Part shown: one piece after another, positions 10,476 to 22,900 of the stretch
Layout of the letters: each line of letters starts with the position of its first letter
Numbering within the stretch: the first letter of the stretch is position 1
Source of the DNA: Asterias amurensis
Taxonomy: Eukaryota > Echinodermata > Asteroidea > Forcipulatida > Asteriidae
Direction of reading: 5' to 3'
Length of the DNA: 64,000 nucleotides
NCBI RefSeq assembly: GCF_032118995.1
Contig: NC_092660.1
Coordinates: forward strand, 6,277,501-6,341,500
Translations under genes and position numbers: made by a program
The notes under the pieces: generated by a model
Seen by the model: only the letters and a program-made list of their open reading frames with translations
Told to the model about the DNA's origin: nothing
Database searches by the model: none

Positions 10476-13400
10476 ATGGAAACATACCGGCTAATTTTGG
10501 TGGTTGGCCTAGCCTTGGCTACTGTCTGCCAAGCATGGCAAGTGCGTAAAATAGCTACCCTTGACATGCCAAACGCTGCCATTGCAACCGTGCTGAAAGA
10601 CCCAAATACCGGATTGTACGCTGCAGTGGTAAGTTGCTTCCCACCCGAACTTCCCCTCAAACTTAAATTGTAGCATGGTTGTAAGATTTTACAAAATGCA
10701 CCTCGTGTGAAAGGACATTTTGAATTTTTGGAGTGTCCAGGGTCCCTTGTCAAATCTTGTCCAACATTAGTTGCAAGAGAAAAGAAATTAAACACTATTG
10801 TTGTATTACGCTGTACGCTTGCAAATGATGCATAACAAAAGGCTCCAGGTGAGGTTTTTTATTTAATGAGAAGTTACCTCTTTCTCACAAATACGTAACT
10901 CACAGGGGGCCGTTTCTCACAATATTGTAACCCATTGTGACCAAGTGGCAGACAACACAACAATAAAAATCAGGGTCTGAAACTGTGTTTTATCTTTTAC
11001 ATTCTACCATTGGAAAACAACTCTCTCAAAACCATTCAAAACACTTCAAAGTGGTCTCTTTATAAATACTTGTACGGGCAAACTAACACGTCTGTAACGG
11101 TGCGTATAACTGAACTCGTTGTAAGGACGGGTTTATCTATTGCCATGGGTTAGACTTTGGGAGATATCGATCATCTGTACACTAAGTAACGTTTTTGTTA
11201 TTAAATAATACTGCATTTCATTATTAAATAATACTGCATTTCATATAGTAGGCCCTACTGCAGTTCTGTAGTGGATAAATGGTTCGTTCTTGGCGTTTTC
11301 ATCCAAAACTGATTCACCAGAAATATCTCACGGACCCAATACTCAAATGGGCACATGAGTTCATTTTTCTCTCTTTTTTTCTGGATGTATATATGCGGTA
11401 ACCCTTCTTCTCAGGTAAGAAAAAAAATCAGTGGTTTTGGAGTTAATTAACGGCGGATAAATTGGTGGCGACGTGTGGAAAATTATCCGTTCATTTCAAC
11501 ACATTACTAAATTTACCGCCAAATCAGAAATGGCTGTCTGTCACTAACGGTCTGATAATTGAAAAAAAGTCCGCACGCTCAACAAGTTGTACAATATTAT
11601 CAAATAACAATTTGCAATTCCCATATTTAATAGTAATTTGCAACTTACTGGAACTTGGAATGACGCTAGTGGATTTCTCTCATCGGGCTGTGGCATGGAG
11701 CTATGCATCATTAGATTCGTTGACGGAACAAAGGTCAACTAAAACATGGGAACCAAAATAACAGAAAGAAAAACATGTCTTGCCGCTGTTGCTTCTTGTG
11801 CAGGAATGATTTGAGTTAAGACCTTACGCCTTAGCGATCTGCAAGTATTCTTTTTAAATAGAAGTTACTCTGAGAGTTGGATGAGTATAAAGAAAGGAAT
11901 GCGTTGTACAATAAATTAAAATAACCACGTAATCATGCAATTGACTGGGTACTTCCAAGTCATTTGGTTACACTATCTACAGCTCTCCATTGCTCGTTAT
12001 CCCAAGTATAGGCTTTTATATGGTGGCCCTGAAGGGACACAGCCAGTCGCGAATATTTTCGCGACGTCGCGAATATTTTCACGACTAGTCGCGAATATTT
12101 TCGCGACGTCGTATATTTATTCACGACAAGTCGCGAATATTTTCGCGACGTCGCGAATATTTTCACGACAAGTCGCGAATATTTTCGCGACGTCGCGAAT
12201 ATTTTCACGACTAGTCGCGAATATTTTCACGACTAGTTGCGAATATTTTTTACGACGTCGTGAATAATTCTGCGACTAGTCGTGAATAAATTCGCGACTA
12301 GTCGTAAATATTATTTCAGTAGCTTGAGTGTGTAATTCTTACACGGCACGCGTAGAGAGCCAAACTATGAAGATTGTAGCCACTCAGCTATGTGTATGGG
12401 GCCCATGTTTTATCCAGTAGAATTGTTATCGAAGTTCGAAAAAACAGTGTCTGATTTTCATCAATATTTCGGGGGTTTTCAAGGTTGAATTACTCCAAAC
12501 CCAAATAATTCTGAATGCCAAAGGATTAATCTTTCAGTTAAACTTGGTGGGGGATTACATGATGCGTTGCACCCTGCCGTGACGGAACGAACTCGCGTTT
12601 CAAGTTGGAAATAACAACGCAAATTGCTCTAACATTTCAGGTAAAATTTGTCAAATTTATTTGCTGAAATTGTCAACACATTATAATTAAACTTATCATT
12701 GGGTTGTTTGTAAAATTTACCTCGGGTGACATATAACGTTATGTTTTATCTGAAGAGTGAAAGTGCCAACGTTTATTGCCTAGCATAGGATAGCCTACTC
12801 TATAACGTCAGGCCTCGTAGGCCTACCGTAAGGGCCATACGTCAACATTAGTTTTGTTTAAATAACCCACCATCGATTTACAAGAGTCGGAACTCTCCTC
12901 CGGATCCATCATCGTACGGGACAGCTTTCAGCTTAGTCTTACTAAGCCGTCAACGTGAATACAGTAATTACACACTCAAGCTACTGAAAAAATATTCGCG
13001 ACTAGTCGCAGAAATATTCACGACGTCATGAAAATGTTCGCGACTAGTCGTGAAAAAATTCGCGACTTGTCGTGAAAAAATTCGCGACTAGTCGTGAAAA
13101 AATTCGCGACTTGTCGTGAATAAATTCACGACGTCGCAAAAATATTCACGACGTTGTAAAAATATTCGCGACTTGTCGTGAATAAATTCACGACGTCGCA
13201 AAAATATTCACGACTGGCTGTGTCCCGTCAGGGCCACCATACTTTTATGCTATTCACACTTGAGTAATTACCAACAGCTTGTGTCCAGTGCCTTTTAGTT
13301 ACTGTGTTTTAAATCATGTTGGGTTAATACAGTTTTGATACAGCTCAGTGACAGTATCGCTTGTCGTTTTAAACTTGATTAGGACCAATTACTTTATATT

Positions 13401-16400
13401 AGCCGTAAATTGACTATCATAATGTTTTGACCATCGGTGAAGTGCTCATCTCGCCGTCTTTATAGTGAAAAAAAAACGCAAAACCTACACATTCACGTCT
13501 TTCCTCTGAAAGCTTAGAATAGTTTTACTTGGGTGGGATTCGAACCCACAACCTTTGCAATTCTATAACAGTGTCTCACCAGAGACAGTTCGAATCCTAT
13601 TAATTTTAGCAGCGGGTACCGCAACGATAGATGTACACTGAAACTTTGCAACACACCTTGCCTTATTTTAGGCTGTGACCACCTTCCTCCACGGATCTAC
13701 GTATTTGTAAAATAATGTATTTCAGCAAGGATCATAGAAAACGCGCATGCTCACTTTAATCTTGCTACATCCAATTGAGCTCGATTTTTGCAATTAAAGA
13801 TGTTGTAATGGAAACTGCATTTCCATTATTTGAAGGTGTCGACATTCAACGCTATTCCCCTAACAACTGATAGCGTCTACGTCATTCGTGACGTAGCGGG
13901 ACAGATCGAGGCAGGCAAAGGTCTAACAGCTGAGGTTTTGACGGACAAGTTGGTATGGCCGAATGAGGTTGGAGAAGTACCCGGTGAGTGCAAGTGCCCC
14001 AGTGCTAAAATTCACTTTTCTCTTCCGTAATAGGTCAATAAAATGTGGTATATATAAAGTACTCAAAGAGTTTCTTTTGATAAACAAGTCAGTGAAGTGT
14101 CATGACCGAGCGGTTAAAGAGCAACGCCCTCAAGCTTTGCTGTATCTGTTCAGCAGAGTATAGGTTCGATTAGTCATGAAACTCGTGCCCTTAAACAAGA
14201 CACTTGTAACCATTGCTACGTCCTTCGGGTGGGACGTGAAGCTGTAGGTCCCGTGTGTTGTTATAAAAACATCAACGAAGGTAAAGGCGCCAGATAACAC
14301 TCTTCGCAAAGACTATGTTTTCGCCCCAGTGTGTCTGGCAGTGTGACTATCTTCAATCAGGAAGGCTGCACTAGAAAGGAAGAAGAAGAAAACCTGAATC
14401 CAGCTCCTGACCCGTATATAAATCACGATCCTGTCTCTAAACACTGCAACGAATACTCATTCAGCTCTAACCCCAACTCTTATCCTTGTAATAACCAACA
14501 CCCTATCTCCAACCTTCCCCCTTTTCACTGACATCTTGCAGAGGAAGTATTTGGCCGAAATGATATCTGGTGGGCAGCGTCAGGGTTCCTGGTACCAACC
14601 AAGACCGATGGTGTCGTCGCTCTTCTGGATGCAGGAGTTATGGTCCCAGGTACAGGATTTTTTTTTTTTTTTTTTTTTTTTGTAAAGTGCATTGAGAGTA
14701 CTCGCAGCACTGAATTGCGCTTTATAAGTATTTCTTCTTCTTCTTATTATTATTATTATTATATTAAATTTACAGTGTTTCTAAACAAGTAGTGTGATAA
14801 CAATTGGAGTTTTTGCCTTAAACCGAAAGAGTAGCATACTAGTCGCTTTAAAAACCTTTCATCAGACCCACCTCATTATGGTGGCATTTAAGGCAGTTAA
14901 AGAGCACCGGATTCAAACTCTGGTGTTTCTGATCAGCATAGTGTGGGTTCAAATCCCAGTTGTGACACTTGTGTCCTTATGCAATACACTTAACCATGAT
15001 GCTTCGCTTCAGATGGTACGTAAAGTTGGTCCCGTAAAATTAACCAGTGCACGAAAAAAGAAGGGGTTCGCCCCAGTGTTCCTGGTTTGATTGTCAGCAT
15101 ATTGTCACCTTGTAAACCACTACATGGTGCTATGTAAAAGGAGTAGCTCCCACATACCTTGCAGGAAAATACTATGTGTAAAGCGGCATGAGCGTCACTG
15201 AGTGAGGGATATGCGCGCTATATAAGAAGCCATTACGTGAAGGCTTTTAAACTAATGATAACTAAAGTCCAAGCGATGTTGATCCTATTACAACTAGTGA
15301 TGGTTTTATTCTAATACGTAAACACAGTTTATGGAAGTCATAACTTATTTATGAATTTGAACCACAGCTACTACCTACGATATCTCAAGTAGCCTTACGG
15401 ATAGAACCAAGTGGTTCTATCACCGCGTGGAATGGAATGATATGAACAAAGATGGCCGAATCGACGCATTGGCTTCAAGAGTCTACCTGAGTTCTAGTAA
15501 GTACATGTTTACGCTACATGACAAAACAAATTAAAAGTAAGTCAGCACAATGTGTTATAAGCACATAAATAAATTTGCCCACCCAAAAAGTAATAAAGCT
15601 TCATTATTCAGATTTGTGCGAAATATCCTCTGGTATTTTGCTCATTCTTGGCTGTAGCATTGCAACAAGCAAAGACCAGCAGACACTTGTATCACATTAC
15701 AATTTGTGACTGGTAGGTCTATCTAACTAATTTTTCTTTGCAGATTTTTTTCTCTATTAAAACCATAATATTCTGCTGAGAGAACAATAGAATTGTACCG
15801 TTATGCTTTGTATTGGCCCTTTTAGGAACTACGTCTGGCTAACATTGGCTAGTCTTGGTGCAATACGTTCTTTTTTAGAAGAGGGCTGCTTGCGCGACGC
15901 GGAGTGGAGCACAGCTATAGGATCGCCAATAGTTGGGTGATAATGAACAACAACGTCTTGCACCAAGACCAATTCTTGGATTGCTCTCCGTCAATCTGTT
16001 TGAAGCCCTGTACCGTTAGCATACATTTTCTATAATTACGGACGGAGCTCAAGCCGGCTGCGAGCCTAAGACAAAGCCAAAGTTCAAAGAGGGCCATATA
16101 ATCGGTATTAGAACGCAATCATCCCAAACTTATGAACGGTTTTCGTGATCTCTTCTAGACGGTACATCTGTAGCTGAGGCAGTTTGGTTTGAGCATCCAC
16201 GCTTCGGCGAGCCCCTTGGACAACCCTGGACGCCACATGTCCTCTTCTCCGGTCCAGACTCTCTCTTCAGGTTCGAGAAGATGGCGATCCCTGGAGGCAG
16301 GCAACTCGAGGTCATCATCAGTGCCCAGTACTTCTCGGAGAAACTCGTAGTTTCTTGGGTTGAAGGTGAGATTTGGGACCAAGGCGTTCTTTTGATGCTC

Positions 16401-18965
16401 AAATTGAGTTGTCAATCAGTATGAAAAAAGACTGACAACAAAAGAGTCGATAAATGTCCGGTTAGATTCTGAAAGTCCTTTTTACATTTTCTGACTCAAC
16501 GGTGACTCATGGTTTATTCTACATTTAACTTATTCCTAATTCAAGTTATTCGATGTTACCAGTTTGTCAAATACTGTGAATTTCAGGACTATCATCCAGC
16601 TGGTCTGACCCGTCCAAAATACAACACAGGGTGATCGAGGAGGTTGTGGATAACAGATACTTCGACATTGAGGTCAGTATTAGACACATTATGCTGCTGT
16701 TAAAACCCCTGATATCAAACACTAACTTACAGGGCAGATGTTGGTGCCAGTCGCAAGGAAACACGCTGTGTTCTCTTATTATTTTTTTTTTCTTTCTTTG
16801 GTTTTTATTTTTATATTTTGTTGTCCCTTCCTCTTATTGCTACGGTGTTTTGTTGTGGGTGCAGTTTTTTTCAATAGTCTGGTTTTGCTCGTGTTTTAAT
16901 GTTTTCTTTTGTGTGATTTTTAAATGTTTCAGTGCAATTACCTTTTTACATTGTATAATTATATTTTTATCGTTGGCAGGGGTCTGGTTTTACACATCTT
17001 TTGATGACAGTTTTTATACTTTTGTTTCAACCTTGACAGCCCCTGTACAACTTGTAACTATTGTGTATGTCTAAAGATTTAAAATAACTATTGCTGAAGT
17101 AATTTTCGTTTGAAAAATATGGACAGCATAAAAAGCATTTTTCGAATTTTTAACTAGTGGCTGTAATTACCAAACTGTTTCTTCTCCAATCCAGCTGGTA
17201 GATCTGAATGCCGATGGACAGTTGGACCTGCTGGTATCTATTAATAGGTAATCCTTCATGAATAATTCACGAACTTAAAACGAAGATCTGTTGTCTCAAC
17301 TTGTAAAATATTACTATTATGAAGACGATCAAAGCATACCAATCGAAACGTCGAGATGTATCACTAGTTCCTTTCAGAACTAATCTCATCAGAAAGTTGT
17401 TTGAATGGTGTTACTGCAAACTTGCTTGAGGAATCTTTTAATTCATTTAGGCAAGTGAATTAAGTGATACCACAAACCATAAGAGCACCCGTTCCTTTTA
17501 GAACCACCACGAGACAACTGACAAGAGATGTTAAACTTGCATCGGGGATAAAGACTATTAATTTTTGGTTTTTACCCATATACACCGATGTATGAAGCAC
17601 TGTATACTCAGTACTTTCCCGAGTCCTGTGAAAAAAATCACAGGCATTTTTACTCGGGTGGGATTCGAACCCACGACCTTTGCAATTCTAGAGCAGTGTC
17701 ATACCAACTATTCCACCGAGATTGCCCGGTAGCTAGAGGCAGTTCGAATCCTATGTTTTAGTAGCGGGTACTGCAAACGATAAGAGATGTGTTTATCATT
17801 TAGGCCTAATATAAAGTGTCTTCTTATATAACGCGCATATCCGTCACTCAGTGACGCTCAGGCGCTTCAACGTTCAGTATTTGCATGGTGATACCACTTT
17901 TATTTTGCTTTTAGAATCTGGAATTTCACTTTGGCGAATGAAAACAATCAAAGCAATCACCTTGACTATTACCATTTTTACATTTGTTACCAATACAGTG
18001 ACAGCAATGGAAAGCTCATCGCCTACGAGATTCCTCGAGATTTCCGTACCGGTGTCTGGAGACGTCACTTGATCGCCGATGGATTCATACCGAGTAATCT
18101 GATAATACTTGAGGGTAACGGGGCACCAGGCAGTGGCCATGCATTCTACCCAGGACCACCAGGCGACAGGTTAGTCAGAGTAGACTGGTCCCCAGTCTAT
18201 ATCCGCAAGGATAAAGACAGGTACTTGCTTTTCATAACCACTGATTTCATTGGATACACTTATTTTATTCGATAAACCTGCAGCAGTCAAAGCTTTCCGT
18301 ATGTGTTTTGATTGGTCCGATCCGAAGTGACGTTTGACAGCTGCACTTTCGGTCGTCTGCGTGGACGTAGGTAAAAGGTGATTATGAACGGGGATTGAGC
18401 TAGGCTCGAGGTCACTCTCTAGCGTAATTCACAAGCCTCGGAGTGTGACGTCGGATGTTCAGGCTATCGGTACCCTCCCTCGTGGTAAATTTAGATGCCA
18501 TTGAGTCGGGCACCGCGGCCACAACAATGCAAACTTATCTTATTGTGTGCTGGTAACCTGATTCTGCTAAGCAACCATATTCTGTTGTTAGCAAGTTTGT
18601 GTGCTTACAAGCCCAGAGCTTGAGTCCGGTGCTCTTATAGTATGTGGCGAAGACACCGCACCAATGTGACTCTTCTGAAGAGTATTTTATTTTTGAATGT
18701 TCATTTTTTAAATTTTTTTTTTAATAATTCTAGATACAAGCCCCTGATTCTCCTTACTGGAGACGACGACAGTAACGTCTACGTCTTCGAGAGCACCTCA
18801 GACAACGATCCCTCTGTGTGGACCTACACCATGACGTCTATATTCTACGCCAAGGGAACCATAGGAGGACCAGTCATCAAAGACATTGATGGGGATGGGT
18901 ATGCAGAGGTCTTCATTCCTGCCTGGTCTGAGGGGACACTCAATGTCTACACCTTTAAACCTTAA
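10476..18965 (+). CDS. Secreted FG-GAP/VCBS-like beta-propeller protein, paralogue 1, nine exons, 428 aa
   Basis: Exons: 10476-10628, 13836-13983, 14542-14649, 15368-15496, 16159-16365, 16587-16672, 17195-17247, 17999-18169, 18734-18965 (stop TAA). All introns are GT-AG and the frame closes exactly over 1287 nt. Residues 1-20 form a signal peptide ending ATVCQA before WQVRKI. The mature part has repeated blades with DxDxDG loops typical of FG-GAP/VCBS domains: DMNKDGRID near residue 161, DLNADGQLD near 280 and DIDGDGYAEVF near 402. Such loops bind calcium in integrin-type propellers. No transmembrane segment or enzyme signature was seen, so it is probably secreted. Ligand and biological role are unknown to me. 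It is followed by its tandem paralogue after a 959-bp spacer. The introns carry SINEs, a MITE and a foldback element. Confidence 0.88.
10770..13303. mobile_element. Degenerate MITE of the AGGCAGTGGACACT family, interrupted by later DNA
   Basis: Pieces resembling the MITE lie at about 10770-10930 (AAGTTACCTCTTTCTCA and CCGTTTCTCACAAT). Its right end is split: 11966-12018 (CAGCTCTCCATTGCTCGTTA) and 13242-13303 (GAGTAATTACCAACAGC to GTCCAGTGCC). The 12019-13241 element separates the two right-hand pieces cleanly. Linking the left piece at 10.8 kb to the right piece is tentative, since 11.0-11.9 kb does not resemble the family. Confidence 0.5.
12019..13241. mobile_element. Foldback-type element with long modular inverted repeats, 1223 bp
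   Basis: The terminal sequence TATGGTGGCCCTGA...ACACAGCCAGTCG is present inverted at both ends, and CTTTTA flanks both sides (12013-12018 and 13242-13247), a 6-bp target duplication. Each arm is about 300 bp. Arms are built from iterated short palindromic modules (TCGCGAATATTTTCGCGA, GACGTCG, GACTAGTCG in varied order) and end internally with an inverted pair around CAGTAGCTTGAGTGTGTAAT. The core at about 12346-12956 has no long reading frame, so the element cannot move on its own. It interrupts the right end of a MITE inside intron 1 of FG-GAP gene 1. Confidence 0.85.
13515..13640 (-). mobile_element. tRNA-derived SINE fragment, family 2
   Basis: GGGTGGGATTCGAACCCACA is the inverse of a Pol III box B (GGTTCGAATCC). 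The downstream text CAACCTTTGCAATTCTA is shared with copies near 17570-17795 and 27050-27215. The complete tRNA fold is not maintained. Confidence 0.6.
14097..14345 (+). mobile_element. tRNA-derived SINE, family 1, degenerate copy
   Basis: The head GTGTCATGACCGAGCGGTTA resembles a box A region, and GTATAGGTTCGATTAGT is a decayed box B. The body matches other family 1 copies (ACAAGACACTTGTAACCA, GGTCCCGTGTGTTG, CGCCCCAGTGTGTCTGG). It lies in intron 2 of FG-GAP gene 1. Confidence 0.65.
14879..15236 (+). mobile_element. tRNA-derived SINE, family 1, near full length
   Basis: The head (AGGCAGTTAAAGAGCACCGG, GTGTGGGTTCAAATCCCAG) is followed by the family body and a tail with GCGTCACTGAGTGAGGGATA and GCGCTATATAAGAAGCCATT. 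It lies in intron 3 of FG-GAP gene 1, same strand as the gene. Confidence 0.75.
17570..17872 (-). mobile_element. SINE family 2 copy followed by a family 1 tail fragment
   Basis: At 17570-17795 the inverse box B (GGGATTCGAACCCACGACC) and CTTTGCAATTCTAGAGCAG identify family 2. At 17816-17872, CTTCTTATATAACGCGCATA and GTCACTCAGTGACGCTCAGG are the inverse of the family 1 tail. Both are in intron 7 of FG-GAP gene 1. Confidence 0.6.
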
Positions 18966-19290
18966 GATGATGATAACACTGGTGTAACGAATATGAAAGT
19001 ATACAAAACAAAATGCAGAAAATGGAAAATAGAATTAGCTGTCGCAAACTGCTTTATAAATCAATCAACTCCCTGTTTACATCAGAGATTCTCCTTCAAT
19101 ACAGACATTCAAAAAACATCAGAAAATCTTCCTCTTTTCAATTGTCAGCTTCTGTTGAGGTTCTAGGTTTCTGTGAAGCGCTTTGATTCTTGCTAAAAGT
19201 GCTAGTTAAATACTCATTGATATCAAAAAAACCTATGGTGTAAATGCGAAAATATTTTAACATCGGGCTATTAACTATTTATTTTTGCAA

Positions 19291-19296
19291 AATAAA
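19291..19296 (+). terminator. Candidate polyadenylation signal of FG-GAP gene 1
   Basis: AATAAA lies about 325 bp after the stop codon. It is the first clear signal in an A+T-rich stretch. Confidence 0.35.
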
Positions 19297-19866
19297 AATA
19301 TAATGAAAAATAACTTGGTTTGTGACACTAGTAGTAAGAGAAGATCAATCTTCACAGCTGTGTTTATTCTGCATTATGTTAGGATACACCAAATGGAAAT
19401 ATTGGTCTTTCGTAAACAATTAATAAACATTATTTTATTGTTGTCATTTTAATCACGCTCTTCTCAAAAATAAATTGAAAGCAAAATCAAAAGATACTAA
19501 CAGTGTTCAGTGATAATTTGTTACAAATTCTGTGCAAGCTGTTGGATCTAACGGTTCAATAAAAACAGGTGAATTAATAGGTTTGTATAAATTGTCGCTA
19601 ACGACGTCTCTATGTTAATTACTATAAGTATCATTAACATTATACCACATGTTTAGATTAAATGATTATTAAATGATTATATTTTATCACCTTTTAACAC
19701 AAATCCGATTTTCTCTTAAAAGATAATCGGAGATCTTTTATTCAAACCATATGGTATTTTTCCCACAAGCTTAATTGGCTTAGGCAAATTGGACTTATTA
19801 AAATTGGTTTGCCATAGCAGTGATGTTGCAGTTGGATATAAAATAAGAGTGAAGTTCACCAGTGCG

Positions 19867-19873
19867 TATAAAA
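19867..19873 (+). promoter_or_regulatory. TATA box of FG-GAP gene 2
   Basis: TATAAAA lies 58 bp upstream of the ATG. A second TATAAAA lies at 19837-19843, 88 bp upstream, closer to the spacing in the paralogue. The upstream box is the better candidate if the start-site distance is conserved between the two genes. Confidence 0.45.
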
Positions 19874-19924
19874 AGCTCATGCGAGTTCCCCAGAGGTTTG
19901 TTTTGGGTCCACTGCAAGAAAAAA

Positions 19925-22900
19925 ATGAGATCCGATGCTTTGCTACTGTTGCTAGCCTGGGTTTCCCTCAGCCAAGCATGGCAGCTACGTAAGATAGAAA
20001 CACTTGACATGCCATTCGCTGCCATTGCAGAAGTTTTGACTGATCCGACGACTGGACTACTTGATGTTGTGGTAAGTCTATATCGTTCTCAACGAGGCTA
20101 ACTCCACTATATACCATACCATAACCTCTCCTCAGAGACCTCGACTTCCACCCTAGGCCTAGACTTAAGTCTAGAAACCCAATCTGGTCCAATGTCCCGG
20201 ACAGTGCAGCAACAGCAGAAGATCTATGGCGCATACGGTGGCGAGACCACACCAACGTCCCCCACAAGTTCCTGGTCGCTGACCCCACCATCCAACTGCC
20301 GGGAATGGACCTCCCCCGCGGCCATTGGTGCGTCTTAAACCGGTTTCGTACAGACGCAGGGCCGTGCCGCAGCAGCCTACACAAGTGGGGCTACCTTGCA
20401 TCTCCGCTTTGTGATTGTGGAGAACCACAGACGATGCGCACATGATAGATGACCCACTCTATCACCTTGATGGTGGCATCAAAGCCCTTCACCTGACTGA
20501 GGACCTAGCCGTTAACTGGATTACGGACTTCAAAACGAGATCTACATAGCATACGACATCATCAATCTTTCATGCAATACAGAATAAAACATTACTTCAA
20601 AATGTCCACAAATGTTTTTAAGAATATATATTCGAATTGCGGATTGCCCTTCGTGCGTGAACACAGCCGCTCCAGATCGGCGTTGTCTTAAACAGTCACG
20701 CTATCCCACCTTTTGAAATAAATTATTTTTCACAGAATAGTTGATTTACATAGGATTCTGCTTCGATTGCAGGTATCGAGTTTCAACTCCGCTGCACTGT
20801 CAACCGACAACGTGTACGTCATCCGTGACGTCACAGGACAGATTCAGTCCGGCAAAGGTCTCAAGGCAGAGGTTCTGACGAGCGTGTTGCTATGGCCGAA
20901 CGAAGTCGGCGCAGTGCCGGGTGAGTTTGCGCAATACGCTTTCGTAGATATCAATTTCTTTTGTAATCGTTACTTTACCTATTACATGAGCATCGAGTTT
21001 CATTGGTTAACCATAATATAATGTTTACTAGGGGAAACTTTAAACAGTTGAAAAGAGGTGACTATTTGAATTCGTATTTTCCACTTTTAGAGGAGGTATT
21101 TGGTCGAGCGGACATCTGGTGGGGAACTTCGGGGTTCTTAGTGCCGACCAAGACCCGTGGGGCTGTAGCGCTTATGGATGCTGGTATAATGGTCCCAGGT
21201 ACGTAGACAATAACAGCCATGTTTAATGTGGTCGTTCGGTGTTTGTTTTTGTTTTGTTTTACAGCCAAAGAAAAGGAGATGAAATACTGGTATAACAATG
21301 ATGTTCTGAACAGAAAGTTTTCAAGAATGGCTTGAGCCATGGTGGATAAATTGGATATTGCTGGGTGGAGTAGACTACTGTAACAAACATTTTAGCGTTG
21401 TGTACGAATACGAGTCAATGCATGAGGCAGCGGACCAGTCTGTTGTCAAAAATCCAGCGGGTAAACGACCTTGCCCTGGCCACTTAAAGCCATTGAACAC
21501 TTTCGGTACAGAAATTACAATTAACTTACAGGGTTTACAGAAGGTAATGGTGAAAGACTTCTCTTGAAATATTATTCCATGAAATGCTGTACTTTTTTAG
21601 AAAACATTAAAACGATATCAATTCTCGATATCGAGAATTACGGATTTATTTTAAACACACGTCATGACACGGCGAAACGTGCGGAAACAAGGGTGGGTTT
21701 TCCCGTTATTTTCTCCCGATTCCGATGACCGATCGAGCCTAAATTTTCACAGGTTTGTTATTTTATATAAAAGTTGTGATACACGAAGTGTGGGCCCGTT
21801 GGACCACTGTTTACCGAAAGTGTCAAATGGCTTTCATTTTAACTATGTAGCTCAAACTTATTTTGCAAGATATCAGGGAAATGGGATTTTAACTTTAAAA
21901 CAAAAACAAAAAAAACAGAGAGCAGAAGGTATAACTGTTTTCATGGTTGAGCCCTTTCTCATTTGCCGTGATTCTCATTTACAAAAATGTCGACCAGAGA
22001 TCAAAGAAACTTGTCTTTTGTTCTTGAATCTTGCCTTTAGCTACAACGTATGACATATCCAATAGCGTTCAGGATAGAACTGATTGGTTTTATCATCGAG
22101 TACAGTGGAGTGATATGAATAATGATGGTCGAATTGATGCACTGACAGCAAGGTCGTACCTCACTGATGGTAAGTTCCAATTTTTTATTATTTTAAAATC
22201 TTATATTAAAATCAGAATCAGAATTGGATCAGAATTTTCAATACTATTTAAACTCCAAATAAGAGTTTTACAAGTAGCTTCTTTGTTTAACTTTGCACAA
22301 AACTTGATTTCACGGACGGAAGTCAATTGACAAAAAAGATGGTTTATTGATGTTTTCCGGTAACATTAAACAGACTTTTATTCTTGTATATGAAAACCAT
22401 AACTTTACCCATTTGTTCACCTTCAAAAGGGATATATGAAATATATATAGGGTTATATAGGGCAACTGGTTGCATTCATTCAAAATACCCCCAACTTATT
22501 TTTTCACACGTCTATTGAATTCTAACCCTAAATCATATGCAAAATTGGCATTGCATATTATTTTCTGCATTGTACTTATTTGCATTGTAGCATATTTTTC
22601 TTTTTTAAACACTTTCATACATGATTATATAATATAGAAAGTACTAATGTTTTGTTCTACAAACTCAGTATGACAATACTTTAAGAAGTACAAAAGTTCA
22701 TTTGATTCCACCATATTCCACAAAAGTTTATTGTTGATGATGTTGTTGTCGCTGATGTTGTTGCTGACCATTGTTGTTGTTAGTTTTTGTTGTACTCTCA
22801 TTCTTTCTCCCGCTGTTTTTGCGGTGTTTGTTGGTGTTGCTCTTCTGCTCATAACTGTTACTGTTTTTGTTGTTGCTGCTGCTGCTACTGTTGCTGTGGT

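Noticed and set aside
11935-12267. 110-codon frame and its antisense partner, with repeated IFATSR-type text
   Set aside because: It is a translation of the palindromic modules in the foldback element arm and is open on both strands because of them.
18642-18965. 107-codon frame starting in the intron before exon 9 of FG-GAP gene 1
   Set aside because: The real exon begins at 18734 after an AG. The upstream extension is intron sequence.
19968-20443. Minus-strand frames of 138 and 90 codons
   Set aside because: They are antisense to the LINE fragment, whose plus-strand protein is recognisable.
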